DNA of 64,000 nucleotides, taken from positions 62,001 through 126,000 of the forward strand of contig CAJEXQ010000001.1 in NCBI GenBank assembly GCA_903994635.1. Reading direction: 5' to 3'. Source of the DNA: an uncultured Chlorobiaceae bacterium. Lineage in GTDB: Bacteria; Bacteroidota; Chlorobiia; Chlorobiales; Chlorobiaceae. The position numbers and the translations under genes were made by a program. The number at the start of each line of letters is the position of its first letter. Within the stretch, counting starts at the first letter, position 1. This document shows, one piece after another, positions 45,247 through 56,666 of the stretch. The notes under the pieces are model-generated. The model worked only from the letters and a program-made list of their open reading frames with translations, did not search any database and was not told the origin of the DNA.

Positions 45247-46692
45247 TCAGTACGCTTTGGCAAAGACCACTTTGCGGGCTGCGGGTTTGCCTGAATAGAT
45301 GCAGGTTCCGGGCTCATTAATGCGGTACTGTGCGATATAGTCGGCCTCTTCGGGAAGTACCCTGATGGTGGCTTTTGTTTCCTCCTTGATTTTTGCTTCG
45401 CTCTCTGCGGTGCCATCCCAGTGGGCAATCACAAATCCCTTTTCAACAGAAATTTTGAACTCCTCGTAGCTTTTCACTTCAAAAGTGTTCTCGTTGCGAA
45501 ACTGCAGCGCCTTGTCGAACATACTCTGCTGAATGGTGTTCAGAATTTCGCTGATATGCTCCGACAGCGTATCGTCAAGTGCAACTTCGGTCTTCTCAAA
45601 GGTGTCGCGGCGTGCGGTAATGCAGATGTTTTTCTCGATATCTCTTGGCCCAAGTTCGATGCGGATCGGAATGCCCTGCAGCTCATATTCAGCAAACTTC
45701 CATCCAGGGGAGTTCTGTTCGCTGCTGTCGACAAAGGTGGGGATGCCACTATGGTTCAGCCTCTCGGCAATCGAGTTGGCTTTTGCGATTACAGCGGCTT
45801 TGTCGCCCTTGAGGATCGGTATAATCACTACCTGGCGCGTGGCAAGTTTCGGAGGAAGCACAAGGCCGCGATCGTCCGAGTGGGCCATGATGAGGGCGCC
45901 AATCAGTCTTGTGGAAACTCCCCAGCTTGTGGCCCAGACGTAGTCAAGTGTGCTCTCTTTCGTTTGAAACTGGCAGTCGAATGCCTTGGCAAAATTTTGT
46001 CCGAGATTATGGGATGTGCCAGACTGGAGCGCCTTGGTATCCTGCATCATCGCCTCAATGCAGTATGTTTCAACAGCTCCGGCAAACTTTTCACTGTCGC
46101 TCTTCTTTCCCATGATGACCGGCATCGCCATATACTCTTCGGCAAATGTCTTGTAAACGTTAATCATGCGTAGTACCTCTTCCTGTGACTCTTCAGGGGT
46201 GGCATGAGCGGTATGGCCCTCTTGCCAGAGAAATTCAGTGGTTCTCAGAAAAAGACGGGTTCTCATCTCCCAGCGTACCACATTTGCCCACTGGTTGATC
46301 AGAATTGGCAGGTCGCGATAGGACTGGATCCACTTTTTATAGGAAGACCAGATGATGGTTTCCGATGTGGGGCGGACATAAAGCTTTTCAGCAAGTTCCT
46401 GCCCTCCGCCGTGGGTGACAACAGCACACTCCGGGGCAAATCCCTCAATATGCTGAGCCTCTTTTGCGATAAAACTTTCGGGAATAAAGAGCGGGAAGTA
46501 GGCGTTGACATGACCAGTCTCCTTAAACATGCGGTCAAGGGCGACCTGCATTTTTTCCCATATTGCATAGCCGTTGGGACGAATGACCATGCAGCCCTTG
46601 ACATCAGCGTAATCGGCCAGTTTTGCCGAGCGCACAAGGTCAATGTACCATTGGGAGTAGTCCTCGCTTCGTGAAGTGATTTTATCTGCCAC
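45247..46692 (-). CDS. proS: Prolyl-tRNA synthetase, archaeal/eukaryote-like type
   Basis: A 481-residue class II synthetase, shorter than the E. coli type (about 570) because it lacks the inserted editing domain. Motif 2 covers [24 protein letters not shown] and motif 3 lies in [27 protein letters not shown]. The C-terminal anticodon-binding part and a Pro-type extension end with [18 protein letters not shown]. The N-terminus ([24 protein letters not shown]) is typical of type 3 ProRS. Confidence 0.96.
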   Translation of the reverse strand: MADKITSRSEDYSQWYIDLVRSAKLADYADVKGCMVIRPNGYAIWEKMQVALDRMFKETGHVNAYFPLFIPESFIAKEAQHIEGFAPECAVVTHGGGQELAEKLYVRPTSETIIWSSYKKWIQSYRDLPILINQWANVVRWEMRTRLFLRTTEFLWQEGHTAHATPEESQEEVLRMINVYKTFAEEYMAMPVIMGKKSDSEKFAGAVETYCIEAMMQDTKALQSGTSHNLGQNFAKAFDCQFQTKESTLDYVWATSWGVSTRLIGALIMAHSDDRGLVLPPKLATRQVVIIPILKGDKAAVIAKANSIAERLNHSGIPTFVDSSEQNSPGWKFAEYELQGIPIRIELGPRDIEKNICITARRDTFEKTEVALDDTLSEHISEILNTIQQSMFDKALQFRNENTFEVKSYEEFKISVEKGFVIAHWDGTAESEAKIKEETKATIRVLPEEADYIAQYRINEPGTCIYSGKPAARKVVFAKAY

Positions 46693-47020
46693 GTTACTTG
46701 TTTAAAAAATTATTGTTAGTATTACATATCGTGTGAAAGGTTGCGTTCTGTTCTGCCATAAAAGACTTTCTGAAAGAACAGAACCCGCCTACGCTGAAAC
46801 ATACAAAAAAGCTGGTTCATGGAGGAAAAAAATAACCCTGGTCATTTCGAGCATCAGCGAGAAATCTTGCTTATGGTGCTATAAGATTTCTCCTCACTCC
46901 GTTCGTCGAAGTGACAAGGTGATAAGCGCTTAGCCAAAAGTCGTTCCGTAATATCAACCTGAGTAGCACAATGTTGCCCAGTGAAGGGTTTACGAAAAAA
47001 ATTCATTACATCGGCGCATA
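46693..47020. other. Intergenic region with imperfect palindrome
   Basis: Between proS and the DUF4412 gene. It holds the 75-base imperfect palindrome at 46841-46915; no gene is supported. Confidence 0.6.
46841..46915. repeat. Palindromic dispersed-repeat-like element
   Basis: Outer arms GTCATTTCGA and TCGAAGTGAC, inner arms AGAAATCTT and AAGATTTCT, with about 20 bases between the inner arms. The structure and wording resemble a common intergenic repeat of environmental bacteria (GTCATTTCGA...GAGAAATCTT...). Only this copy is in the window. Confidence 0.7.
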
Positions 47021-47758
47021 TTACTCAAATTTCTTCATCTTCTCCATAAGGTTTTTCAGATGCGCTTTCTGCTGGATGTCCAGGGGTTTCTGATTGCTCG
47101 TGATTTTCTGGTATCCAGCAGGCACGGTGAAGAGCGACGGGGGAACTGCTTTTCGGGAGATTCGTGTGAGTTCCATGATGTATGGCCCGTTATCGTTATA
47201 TTGCAAAATCTTGACTGGAAATCCCTCAATACCGGCAGCGTTCAGGGTTTTTGCGAGCTGTGTGTTGGAGAGGCGGGGATTTTGTGACTGAAGAATTCTG
47301 AAGGTCGAAAACTCGCCAAGGTCGCGAGTTATCCAGAGCTCCAGCTTTTCGGTGGTGCTGGTTAGAATGATGTGTTCGCAGTTATACCCTTTGATGCCCT
47401 GTTTTCCGGAGCGTGTAAGCGTGTAGTTGCTATCGAAGTCAAGTAGCATGGAGTTTTCGGCGGCAGTTTTAAGATTGACGATGCTGTAGTTTTTTGCCTG
47501 GTGGTTGATGATGTATGCCTCATCCGGTTGGGAGGCTTTGGTGATGATGGTTGTTTTGAGCTGGTCTGGTATCTTGTCCATCTGCATGACCATGTCCATC
47601 CGCTGGGTGTTCTGTCCGAAGAGGTAGGTAACAGTGGCGGTACCGTTTGGCATGGTAAGGGACATCTCCATTGTGCCGCTGAATTTCGATGCGGGTGAAG
47701 CGGAGGCGGAGGCAGCAGCGGAGAGAAGCAGGAGAAGGGTGAGCAGGACTTTGTTCAT
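47021..47758 (-). CDS. DUF4412 protein, periplasmic
   Basis: A 245-residue protein with a clear signal peptide (KVLLTLLLLLSAAASASASP) and a DUF4412 body: FSGTMEMSLTMPNGTATVTYLFGQNTQRMDM, then DEAYIINHQAKNYSIVNL, GYNCEHIILTSTTEKLELWITRDLGEF and the VPAGYQKI ending. Relatives are periplasmic, probably beta-rich lipocalin-like proteins related in fold to LolA. Function unknown. A Lys-rich helix ends the chain. Confidence 0.85.
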   Translation of the reverse strand: MNKVLLTLLLLLSAAASASASPASKFSGTMEMSLTMPNGTATVTYLFGQNTQRMDMVMQMDKIPDQLKTTIITKASQPDEAYIINHQAKNYSIVNLKTAAENSMLLDFDSNYTLTRSGKQGIKGYNCEHIILTSTTEKLELWITRDLGEFSTFRILQSQNPRLSNTQLAKTLNAAGIEGFPVKILQYNDNGPYIMELTRISRKAVPPSLFTVPAGYQKITSNQKPLDIQQKAHLKNLMEKMKKFE

Positions 47759-47928
47759 CGTGAAGTTTTTGTGATCTCTTGTTGTGCGGGAGGCTGGTTC
47801 TCAATAGTGAGATTGAATGTACTCTTTGTGCAAGTTATGTGACAGGATTTTTTTCAGGAATGGTTTGTTCAAGTGACAGGGTTGGGAGAAGATTTTTTTA
47901 CTGAAACGGTTTGGTTCAAGGGATTGGG

Positions 47929-48804
47929 ATGGATGAGCTGAAAGAGTGGCTGGTTGTTGATCTGCTCAAGACGACGACTGATTTTTTTGTGGCAAAAAAT
48001 GTGGATGAGGCTCGAATCAGCTCGGAGCTTCTTTTGGGTCACGTTCTTGGTCAGAACAGGCTTCAGCTCTATCTGCATCATGACAGGCCCGTCTATCGGG
48101 AAGAGCTGGATCGTTTCAGAGTGCTGTGTCGCCAGAGGCTTGAAGGTCGTCCGGTGCAGTATATTGTTAAAGAGCAGTTTTTTTACGGTTTACAGTTTAT
48201 GGTGGATGAACGGGTTCTTATCCCTCGTCCTGAAACCGAGTTGCTTGTTGAGCGTACTCTTGCCTCTCTTGCTGGCGTGGCAGGGGCGAAAGTGCTTGAT
48301 ATTGGTACAGGAAGTGGCTGTATTGCCATAACCCTGGTGAAACTCAACCCTTTGCTCAGGGTGGTTGCTGTAGATTGCTCACGTGATGCCCTTGACGTAG
48401 CGCGGATGAATGCGTCAAAGCATGGAGTGGAGTCGCAAGTGACATTCATTCATGCGGATATGTTTGATGAGTATTTTGCCGCAACTCTGCCGGAAGCGCC
48501 TTATGAGCTGATTGTCTCTAATCCCCCCTATATTCCAAGGGCAGAATGGGAAGGGCTTCAACGGGAGGTAAGGCAGTACGAGCCAGAGGTGGCTTTGACC
48601 ACCCCAGAGGGGATAGAGTGTTACCGGGCGATTGTGGCGCAGGCGCCGTCACTGCTTGTTTCGGGAGGAGAACTCTGTCTGGAACTGCATGCTGACGGCG
48701 CAGCAGCGGTCTCGGAGCTTATGGCTGCGCATGGTTTCAGCGGGATTACGGTCTCAAAGGATTATTCTGAACTCGACCGGATTATATCAGGCAGGGTGGC
48801 CTGA
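47929..48804 (+). CDS. prmC: Release factor N5-glutamine methyltransferase
   Basis: Methylates the Gln of the GGQ motif in RF1 and RF2. The 291-residue protein has an N-terminal helical RF-binding domain (to about residue 80) and a SAM domain with VLDIGTGSGCIAITL and the NPPY motif in LIVSNPPYIPRAEW. ATG 47929 follows AAGGGATTGGG and gives the usual length; a TTG at 47911 is in frame but unnecessary. It stands upstream of hrcA with 119 bases between. Confidence 0.94.
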   Translation: MDELKEWLVVDLLKTTTDFFVAKNVDEARISSELLLGHVLGQNRLQLYLHHDRPVYREELDRFRVLCRQRLEGRPVQYIVKEQFFYGLQFMVDERVLIPRPETELLVERTLASLAGVAGAKVLDIGTGSGCIAITLVKLNPLLRVVAVDCSRDALDVARMNASKHGVESQVTFIHADMFDEYFAATLPEAPYELIVSNPPYIPRAEWEGLQREVRQYEPEVALTTPEGIECYRAIVAQAPSLLVSGGELCLELHADGAAAVSELMAAHGFSGITVSKDYSELDRIISGRVA

Positions 48805-48923
48805 AACCTCTCTGCTTTTTTTTGTGAATATAGTATCGTTCACAGGGGGGAGAAACGATTGGTTTTATTAAATTCACCTCTGTAATTGAGCACTATTTTT
48901 CATTGTAATAACCATGATGTACG

Positions 48924-49970
48924 TTGACAGATTCTCGTGAACTGAATGGAAGGGAGCGGCAGGTACTGGGTATCATTATCCAGGCTTATGTTGTTACCGC
49001 TACTCCTGTGGGTTCAAGATATATTGCCCAGAATTTTAATATGGGTTTTTCTGATGCCACGATTCGCAATGTCATGGCCGAACTTGAGAGTGAAGGCTAT
49101 ATCAGTCAGCCGCACACCTCTGCGGGCAGAATTCCGACAGACAAGGGCTATCGTTACTATGTTGATCTGATTATGACCTTTCAGTCTCTTGGTGAGAGGG
49201 AGAAAAAGAAGATAGAGGAGAATCTCAGCATAGATCGGAAGGGTACCTCTTCTGATGTTCTCCTGTCGGCAGTAAAGGTTCTTGGTACCATTTCCCGCCA
49301 ACTGAGCGTGGTGTTGTCGCCGACGCTCTCGAATGCGACGTTTGAGAAACTTGATCTGGTGTTGCTAAGTTCCACACGGATGATGGTTATCATCTCTATC
49401 CAGTCGTTGTTTGTCAAGACCATTGTGATGGAGCTCGATCTTGAACTCTCCCGCCAAACGGTAAATGAGGTTGTCGATGTGCTCAATCAGCGACTTACGG
49501 GGCTTACGCTTGCCGAGATTCGTCGCTCAATTGCCAGGCGTCTGTCAGACTGCGTCTGCGACAGTGCCCTGAAAAATCTTATTGTACGTTCTGCGGGAAC
49601 TCTTTTTGATGAATCGCCGGTTTTTGAACGGCTCTATATTTCAGGCACAGAGTACATTGTTGACCAGCCAGAGTTCAAGCAACCTGAAAAGGTTCGGGAG
49701 CTTATCACCATGATTGACGACAAGTTTAGTATGGCAAAACTTGTTGAAAATATTGGACCGACTCGCATGGATATTACTATCAGCATCGGAAAGGAGAATT
49801 GTGAGCGACATGCTGAAGATCTCACAATTGTTTCAGCACCCTATTACGTTGGAAACATGGTTGGAAAACTCGGAATTCTTGGACCGAAAAGGATGGATTA
49901 TGAGCATGCCGTTCGTGTTCTCAACTATATGGCCGACAGCCTTTCTGCAACGCTGTCGGGTGTTAACTAA
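48924..49970 (+). CDS. hrcA: Heat-inducible transcription repressor HrcA
   Basis: A 348-residue repressor of heat-shock genes that binds CIRCE. The N-terminal winged helix is [25 protein letters not shown] with [40 protein letters not shown]. The GAF-like and dimerisation parts follow, with the conserved GPxRMDY near the end. The only usable start is the TTG at 48924, since an in-frame TGA lies at 48915. No CIRCE inverted repeat (TTAGCACTC-N9-GAGTGCTAA) was found upstream. It heads an hrcA-grpE-dnaJ operon. Confidence 0.96.
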   Translation: MTDSRELNGRERQVLGIIIQAYVVTATPVGSRYIAQNFNMGFSDATIRNVMAELESEGYISQPHTSAGRIPTDKGYRYYVDLIMTFQSLGEREKKKIEENLSIDRKGTSSDVLLSAVKVLGTISRQLSVVLSPTLSNATFEKLDLVLLSSTRMMVIISIQSLFVKTIVMELDLELSRQTVNEVVDVLNQRLTGLTLAEIRRSIARRLSDCVCDSALKNLIVRSAGTLFDESPVFERLYISGTEYIVDQPEFKQPEKVRELITMIDDKFSMAKLVENIGPTRMDITISIGKENCERHAEDLTIVSAPYYVGNMVGKLGILGPKRMDYEHAVRVLNYMADSLSATLSGVN

Positions 49971-49986
49971 AAAAAGCAAGGTAATT

Positions 49987-50586
49987 ATGACAAAAAATGT
50001 AACGGAGGAATCAGAGATTCCTGATATGGGGGATATTCTCGGTACTTCAGCGCTTGAAGGGGAGTGGTCACAGGGGCAAACACCTTCAGAGGTAGAGCCC
50101 TCTCTGGCCAAAGTTGCTGAACTTGAAGCTGAACTCAACAGCCAGAGGGAGCAGGTAGGCAAGTTTCGTGACGAGCTGCTGCGCAGAGCTGCAGATTTTG
50201 AGAATTTCCGTAAACAGAAAGAGCGTGAGACAATGATGGCCTCATCAAGGGCTCTTGAGAACGTTATCAGGGAGCTGCTTCCGGTTGTGGACGATGTCAA
50301 GCGCCTTCTCTATCATGCTCCGCCCAGCTCAGAGATTTCAAGCGAAGCTCGCCCCTATATTGAGGGTGTTGAGCTGGTGAAGAAAAATCTTGAGAAGTGG
50401 CTAACCGAGAAGGGGGTAAACGCCATAGAATCGATCGGGACAAAGCTTGATGTGAATTTTCATGAAGCCATTTCACAGATCGATCATCCTGAAGCTGAGG
50501 CGGATACCATCATCGAAGAGTATCAGACAGGCTATCTCCTGGGTGAAAAGGTGATCAGGCATGCAAAGGTTATTGTAGCCAGGTAG
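49987..50586 (+). CDS. grpE: Nucleotide exchange factor GrpE
   Basis: A 199-residue co-chaperone that releases ADP from DnaK. It has an acidic N-terminal tail, a long coiled coil ([39 protein letters not shown]), the middle VVDDVKRLL region and a beta domain with [12 protein letters not shown] and [22 protein letters not shown] 49987 is 16 bases after hrcA, with AAGCAAGG between. The frame is open upstream only because it overlaps hrcA. Confidence 0.96.
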   Translation: MTKNVTEESEIPDMGDILGTSALEGEWSQGQTPSEVEPSLAKVAELEAELNSQREQVGKFRDELLRRAADFENFRKQKERETMMASSRALENVIRELLPVVDDVKRLLYHAPPSSEISSEARPYIEGVELVKKNLEKWLTEKGVNAIESIGTKLDVNFHEAISQIDHPEAEADTIIEEYQTGYLLGEKVIRHAKVIVAR

Positions 50587-50622
50587 CAAAGAGTTTTTTT
50601 TACATTGAACGATATAGAGAAT

Positions 50623-51798
50623 ATGAAGAAAGAGTACTATGAGGTGCTTGGCGTGCCCCGGGCGGCGACCAAGGACGAGATAAAAAAGGCATACAGAAAG
50701 CTTGCCTTGCAGTTTCATCCTGATAAAAATCCTGATAACAAGGATGCGGAGGAGCACTTCAAGGAGGTCAATGAGGCTTATGAGGTGCTGAGCAATGATG
50801 ACAAGCGACGCCGTTACGACCAGTTTGGCCATGCTGGTGTTGGCTCTTCGGCGGCATCCGGTGGCGGCGGGCAGCATGGAGGCGGCGCGGATATCAATGA
50901 TATTTTCAGCGCCTTCAATGACATGTTCACGGGCGGCAGGAGGGGAGGCTTTGAAGAGGCTTTTGGTGGCGGTGGCCAGAGAAGAGGCCGTGCTCAGGCT
51001 GGCATTTCCGGAACTGATTTGAAAATCCGTCTTAAACTGACTCTTGAAGAGATTGCCAAGGGTGTTGAAAAAACACTGAAGATAAAAAAACAGGTGGCCT
51101 GCAAGGAGTGTAACGGAAGCGGTTCAAAATCGGGAGCGACGGAGAGCTGTCAGACCTGTCATGGTTCCGGCGAGGTTCGGCAGGTTTCCAAGACGATGTT
51201 TGGGCAGTTTGTCAATATTGCCACCTGTCCGACATGCGGAGGTGAAGGGAGAATTATCAAGGATCGCTGTCCCGCCTGTTATGGCGAGGGGATTAAGCTT
51301 GGTGAGGTGACGGTCAAGGTGACGGTTCCTTCCGGTGTTGAGAATGGGAACTACCTCACCCTTCGTGGGCAGGGCAATGCTGGCCCGAGGGGCGGCGCTG
51401 CGGGCGACCTGATTGTTGTGCTTGAGGAGATTCCTCACGAACTCTTCTCCCGTAACGGTAACGATGTGATTTATGCCCTTGCGGTCAGTTTTCCTGATCT
51501 TGTTCTCGGCACGAAGGTTGATGTTCCGACGCTGGATGGAGCGGTCAAGCTCACCATTCCCCCCGCAACGCAGCCAGAGACCATGCTTCGAATACCTGGC
51601 CACGGTATTGGCCATCTGAAGGGCTCAGGAAAGGGAGACCAGTATGTCAAAGTCAATGTCTATGTCCCGAAAGATATTTCACACCAGGACAGGGAGCTTT
51701 TGAAGGAGATGCAGAAATCCTCCGGTATCTCTCCGTCGGCGCATAATGACAAGGATGCGAAGGGCTTTTTTGAAAAAGCGAGAGGTATCTTCAGCTAA
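50623..51798 (+). CDS. dnaJ: Chaperone protein DnaJ
   Basis: A 391-residue Hsp40. J domain residues 1-70 include the HPD motif ([10 protein letters not shown]). A Gly-rich G/F region follows (about 75-125). The zinc-binding repeats are [24 protein letters not shown] and CPACYGEG. Substrate-binding barrels end the chain. ATG 50623 is preferred because [11 protein letters not shown] is the family start; a TTG at 50605 adds six residues. The operon hrcA-grpE-dnaJ lacks dnaK, which must lie elsewhere. A terminator follows. Confidence 0.96.
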   Translation: MKKEYYEVLGVPRAATKDEIKKAYRKLALQFHPDKNPDNKDAEEHFKEVNEAYEVLSNDDKRRRYDQFGHAGVGSSAASGGGGQHGGGADINDIFSAFNDMFTGGRRGGFEEAFGGGGQRRGRAQAGISGTDLKIRLKLTLEEIAKGVEKTLKIKKQVACKECNGSGSKSGATESCQTCHGSGEVRQVSKTMFGQFVNIATCPTCGGEGRIIKDRCPACYGEGIKLGEVTVKVTVPSGVENGNYLTLRGQGNAGPRGGAAGDLIVVLEEIPHELFSRNGNDVIYALAVSFPDLVLGTKVDVPTLDGAVKLTIPPATQPETMLRIPGHGIGHLKGSGKGDQYVKVNVYVPKDISHQDRELLKEMQKSSGISPSAHNDKDAKGFFEKARGIFS

Positions 51799-51813
51799 AA
51801 GGTTAAATATGAG

Positions 51814-51845
51814 AAAGGCCGGTTTGTTGCCCGGCCTTTGCTCTT
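51814..51845 (+). terminator. Hairpin terminator between dnaJ and malic enzyme
   Basis: AAAGGCCGG (51814-51822) pairs with CCGGCCTTT (51831-51839), with a weak T-rich tail. The flanking A and T runs could let it serve both convergent genes. Confidence 0.75.
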
Positions 51846-51857
51846 GATGGTGATTTT

Positions 51858-53069
51858 TTACTCTACCAATCCTGCCAGCAGCTCTTCCAGCTCACATTCT
51901 TCACCTATGCAGTTTGTTCCTACCGCAGTTTGTGCAATACTATTGACAATGTTAGGGACGACATCCTTGTTGAAGGCGGTTGGCATCAGGTGGTCGTGTG
52001 TCGGTTCAATAGAGTAGGCAATTGAGGCGGCAACTGCCATTTTGATCGCTGGTGTTACTTTATTGATGCCGCTTGTAAACAGCCCCCTGAACAGGCCAGG
52101 AAAGACAAGGGCGTTATTGACCTGATTTGGAAAATCTGATCGACCGGTTCCGACGATGCTTGCACCCGCTTTGTAGGCGAGATCAGGCATGATTTCCGGT
52201 GTCGGGTTGGCCATGGCAAAGATAAATGGGGCTTTGTTCATCCCCTCAATCATTTCCGGGCTCACGATGTTGCCCACAGAGACGCCGACAAAAACATCTG
52301 CGCCGACGAGCGTGCTCTGCAAATCACCCTTGTGCTTCGCTCTGTTGCTGAACTCAGCTATCCCCTGTTTAATCGGGTTCATCTCCGGACGACCCTCGTA
52401 TATGGCACCCTGGGTATCTACCAGTACCACCTCTTTGACTTTTGCATGAATCAGGAGCCTTGCGATAGCAATACCTGCAGCACCGGCGCCATTAATGACG
52501 ACATACAAATCTTTCAGATCGCGCCGGGTGATGCGGCAGGCGTTGATGATGGCGGCCAGGGTGACGATAGCAGTGCCATCCTGGTCATCATGAAAGACTG
52601 GAATGGAGAGCTCTTTTTCGAGGCGCTCAAAAATTTCAAAACACCTCGGCGCTGAAATATCTTCAAGGTTTATGCCTGCAAAACTTGGCTCAATTAACTT
52701 GCAGAACTTCACAATATCTTCAACATCGGTCGAGTTGATGCAAAGCGGAATGGCATCAATATCAGCAAACTCCTTGAAAATGATGGATTTGCCCTCCATG
52801 ACCGGCATGGCAGCCTCAGGTCCGAGGTCTCCGAGGCCAAGAATGGCAGTTCCGTCAGTGACAATGGCCACCTGATTGGCCCTGTTGGTGAGTGTATAGG
52901 ATTTTTGTTTGTCGAGGCCAATTTCCATGCAGACTGCCGCCACACCTGGAGTATAAGCGAGCGAGAGGTCGTTTTTGGTGATCAAATCAACCTTTGAGCG
53001 AATTTCAATTTTTCCGCGTGTTCTGAGATGTAACTCTATTGATTTATTTGAATAATCTGTATGTGTCAA
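51858..53069 (-). CDS. NAD(P)-dependent malic enzyme
   Basis: Interconverts malate and pyruvate plus CO2. The 403-residue short bacterial type has LAYTPGVAAVC, the VTDGTAILGLGDLGPEAAMPVMEGK signature, metal ligands in VFHDDQDGTAIV and the nucleotide-binding INGAGAAGIAIARLL with a following Asp (VLVDTQG). A phosphotransacetylase-like extension is absent. In an organism fixing CO2 through the reductive TCA cycle it may adjust the C3/C4 balance with the pycB and fumarase pair. Confidence 0.94.
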   Translation of the reverse strand: MTHTDYSNKSIELHLRTRGKIEIRSKVDLITKNDLSLAYTPGVAAVCMEIGLDKQKSYTLTNRANQVAIVTDGTAILGLGDLGPEAAMPVMEGKSIIFKEFADIDAIPLCINSTDVEDIVKFCKLIEPSFAGINLEDISAPRCFEIFERLEKELSIPVFHDDQDGTAIVTLAAIINACRITRRDLKDLYVVINGAGAAGIAIARLLIHAKVKEVVLVDTQGAIYEGRPEMNPIKQGIAEFSNRAKHKGDLQSTLVGADVFVGVSVGNIVSPEMIEGMNKAPFIFAMANPTPEIMPDLAYKAGASIVGTGRSDFPNQVNNALVFPGLFRGLFTSGINKVTPAIKMAVAASIAYSIEPTHDHLMPTAFNKDVVPNIVNSIAQTAVGTNCIGEECELEELLAGLVE

Positions 53070-53313
53070 TGCTGATTTCCTTGTCTTGATCTCTCTGATC
53101 GTGGTATAAAATTAACCTGTCGATGCTGGTTTTCTGGAGAACGTTTTCGTGGTATTCCACTGCATTCCAGAAAAAGGCATATATCTACAGGAAGATTTGA
53201 AAGCGGTTCAATATAGCTTTTTTTAGCTTTTTTTAGCATAGAGGCATAATATTTATGGCGCATTCCCCCACATTCCTCAAGAAAGAAAGATCTTTTGGGA
53301 TGTCAGCATGGTG
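53070..53313. other. Intergenic region
   Basis: 244 bases between two minus-strand genes. A direct AGCTTTTTTT repeat (near 53214-53236) is visible. No gene recognised. Confidence 0.4.
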
Positions 53314-53790
53314 TTATCTCTGCTCTTGACGGTATGCCTTGTTCAGCTTGTCGACATAGTTTGCAACAACAGCAGGGTCTGAAAGCTGATCAGGAGCAAA
53401 GATCTTTTCAGCAATGATGGAACTCCCGATAAGGTTCAGCTTTAATTGTGGCAGGTAGAGCAGGTTTGCCATCAGTTCAGGGCTACCGCAGGTGAGGAAG
53501 AGTGCAATTTTTTTTCCCTGAAGGCAACTTTTCAGGTTGCTTTGGAGCAGGGCGCCAAGAAGTTCCGATGATACCATCAGATAGTAAATCGGTGCGCCCA
53601 TAATGACGACATCAAAATCCTTGACAAAGCTGTAATCTCCAGTACTCTTGCATTTTGCTTTTTCAACATAAGCTCCCGTCTCGGCAAGTGTACGACCAAT
53701 TGAATCGATGAGTTTGTCGGTCGATCCGCCAGACGTTTTGCTGTCGAATAAAATAACAGCTCTCATTGGTGTGGTGGCAGTTTGTGTCAT
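53314..53790 (-). CDS. Flavodoxin-domain protein
   Basis: A 158-residue flavodoxin-like protein. AVILFDSKTSGGSTDKLIDSI is the phosphate-binding first loop, DFDVVIMGAPIYYLMV the 90s loop region and KKIALFLTCGSPEL the third. It fits the flavodoxin/protoporphyrinogen-oxidase-like group. ATG 53790 is chosen over the 53838 start, which would lie inside the gap terminator. Possible electron carrier of low potential, for instance for nitrogenase or ferredoxin replacement. Confidence 0.8.
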   Translation of the reverse strand: MTQTATTPMRAVILFDSKTSGGSTDKLIDSIGRTLAETGAYVEKAKCKSTGDYSFVKDFDVVIMGAPIYYLMVSSELLGALLQSNLKSCLQGKKIALFLTCGSPELMANLLYLPQLKLNLIGSSIIAEKIFAPDQLSDPAVVANYVDKLNKAYRQEQR

Positions 53791-53836
53791 AATGAAAAAG
53801 GGTGACGGTGAGTGGATATTCCAATGGTAAAGTATC

Positions 53837-53868
53837 AAAAAAGGCGCCCTGTCAGAGCGCCTTTTTTG
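53837..53868 (-). terminator. Terminator in the gap to flavodoxin interval
   Basis: AAAAAAGGCGC and GCGCCTTTTTT pair around a 9-base loop. On the minus strand a T6 run follows, ending the gap transcript before the flavodoxin gene. Confidence 0.88.
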
Positions 53869-53894
53869 ATAAATAGTTTTTTGAAGATCGTTTT

Positions 53895-54965
<1,071 letters not shown>

Positions 54966-55015
54966 TTACGTATAAAATAACCACCCAATAAGATATGATA
55001 TCAATCTTGAATTCT

Positions 55016-56446
55016 TCAGGGATTTTTTTGAAAATTTTCTGACAGAAGATTTTTTAGGTTACCGAAGCTTCCGTTGCTGAGCAGGACGACCACATCACCT
55101 TCTCTCCGTTGCTGTTGAAGAAATTCTGCAATATCTGCCGGATAGGCAGTAGGATTTTTACCAGCAAAAAAGACTGTTTTTCCCTGCTGTTGAAGCTCTT
55201 CCTTCAGACGGTTGGTGTCGAGTAATTTTTCTGGAGCATAGCGTTCGGGTCGGTGAATTTTTCCCATGACCACAACAGAGGCTGGGCCGAAACATTCCGA
55301 TAGCTCTTGCTGGAAGATGTTTCGAGTGGTGGTGTTTGAACGGGGTTCAAAGCAGGCGACAATCCTGCGTCCGGGATGAAGCTGGGCGAGAGCTTCAAGG
55401 GTTACCCTGATTGCCGTCGGGTGATGGGCAAAATCTTCGATAAGGGTGATGTTACGCGGATAGTTCCCGACTATTTCCATGCGGCGTTTCGGGCGTTTGA
55501 AGAGGGGTATGGCGTGCATTATGGCCTCTTCCTTGAGGCCACTTCTTGTGGCTGCGGCAATGGCCGCAAGAGCATTCATGACATTGTAGTTGCCGAAGAG
55601 GGGAACGCGGATGGATCCTCTGGGTGTGCCTTGATGGATAAGATCAAAGGTTGATGCCTCGCTGTCTGCGCGTATGTTGGTGGCACTCCACTCTGCCTGG
55701 TTGTTCAACCCGAACCGTTCAACCTTGCAAAGGGCTTTCGAGGCAATTTCGATGGCAACCGGATCATCACTGTTTACAAGCAGCAGCCCGTTTCGCGGGA
55801 TCAAGTTGACAAAGAGCCTGAAACTGCGTTTGATATCCTCAAGGGAGTCAAAAATATCGGCGTGGTCAAATTCAATATTATTGATAATGGCGATGTCGGG
55901 GCGGTAGAGCAAAAACTTGCTTCGTTTGTCGAAAAAGGCGGTGTCGTACTCATCACCTTCGGTTACAAAAAAACCCTTGTCGCTCCGACCCGAAGCCCGG
56001 CAGCCGCTGGAGAAGTTTTCGTGGATGCCGCCAATCAAAAATCCTGGTTGAAGCCCGCCATCGTCAAGCAGCCAGGCGATCAGCGAAGTTGTGGTTGTTT
56101 TTCCATGGGTGCCAGCAACTACAATCGAGCTGTTTTGGCCGATAAGGTGGTGGCGAACCAGATCCGGCATGGAGAGAAGCTCAAGGTGGTGGTCGAGGGC
56201 ATATTCGAGTTCCGGATTTCCCCGACTGATAGCGTTGCCGACAATCACGGCATCAGGGGAAAGACTCTCAAGGTTCTTTTCCGAAAAGCCACTGAAGTAG
56301 CGAATGTTATGGTCGTCAAGATAGCCGCTCATAGGGGGATAGAGCTGCGTGTCAGAGCCCGTAATGGCATGACCGGCGTGTGAAAGCGCGACGGCAACCG
56401 AGGCCATAGCCGTACCGCCGATACCGAGAAAGTAGAAAAAACTCAT
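55016..56446 (-). CDS. mpl: UDP-N-acetylmuramate:tripeptide ligase Mpl
   Basis: A 476-residue Mur ligase that reattaches recycled L-Ala-gamma-D-Glu-meso-DAP to UDP-MurNAc. Marks are GIGGTAMASVAVALSHAGH, the ATP site AGTHGKTTTT (112-118), the Mpl-specific GDEYDTAFFDKRSKFL and NNIEFDHADIF, and VEDFAHHP-like IEDFAHHPTA. MurC would be the main relative; the EYDTAFFDKR segment favours Mpl. It implies a meso-diaminopimelate cell wall with peptide recycling. Confidence 0.93.
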   Translation of the reverse strand: MSFFYFLGIGGTAMASVAVALSHAGHAITGSDTQLYPPMSGYLDDHNIRYFSGFSEKNLESLSPDAVIVGNAISRGNPELEYALDHHLELLSMPDLVRHHLIGQNSSIVVAGTHGKTTTTSLIAWLLDDGGLQPGFLIGGIHENFSSGCRASGRSDKGFFVTEGDEYDTAFFDKRSKFLLYRPDIAIINNIEFDHADIFDSLEDIKRSFRLFVNLIPRNGLLLVNSDDPVAIEIASKALCKVERFGLNNQAEWSATNIRADSEASTFDLIHQGTPRGSIRVPLFGNYNVMNALAAIAAATRSGLKEEAIMHAIPLFKRPKRRMEIVGNYPRNITLIEDFAHHPTAIRVTLEALAQLHPGRRIVACFEPRSNTTTRNIFQQELSECFGPASVVVMGKIHRPERYAPEKLLDTNRLKEELQQQGKTVFFAGKNPTAYPADIAEFLQQQRREGDVVVLLSNGSFGNLKNLLSENFQKNP

Positions 56447-56666
56447 TGTTCTTTTTCAGATTACTGCGCAGGGGATTTTGTGCATATATACACAAAAAAG
56501 CGAGCGAGCGCAACAGTGGCCAACTTTTGGAGAATATGGCTTGAATCAAGTGAGGCAAGAGGTAATCGTCAAAGAGTTGCTGTTCCGATCGAAAAGAATG
56601 AAATGAATGAAATGAATCCTTATTTTGCCCGCAACAGTTTCGCAAGATTATAAACCTTGACAAATC

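Noticed and set aside
45421..46173. 250-codon plus-strand frame across proS
   Set aside because: Shadow of prolyl-tRNA synthetase.
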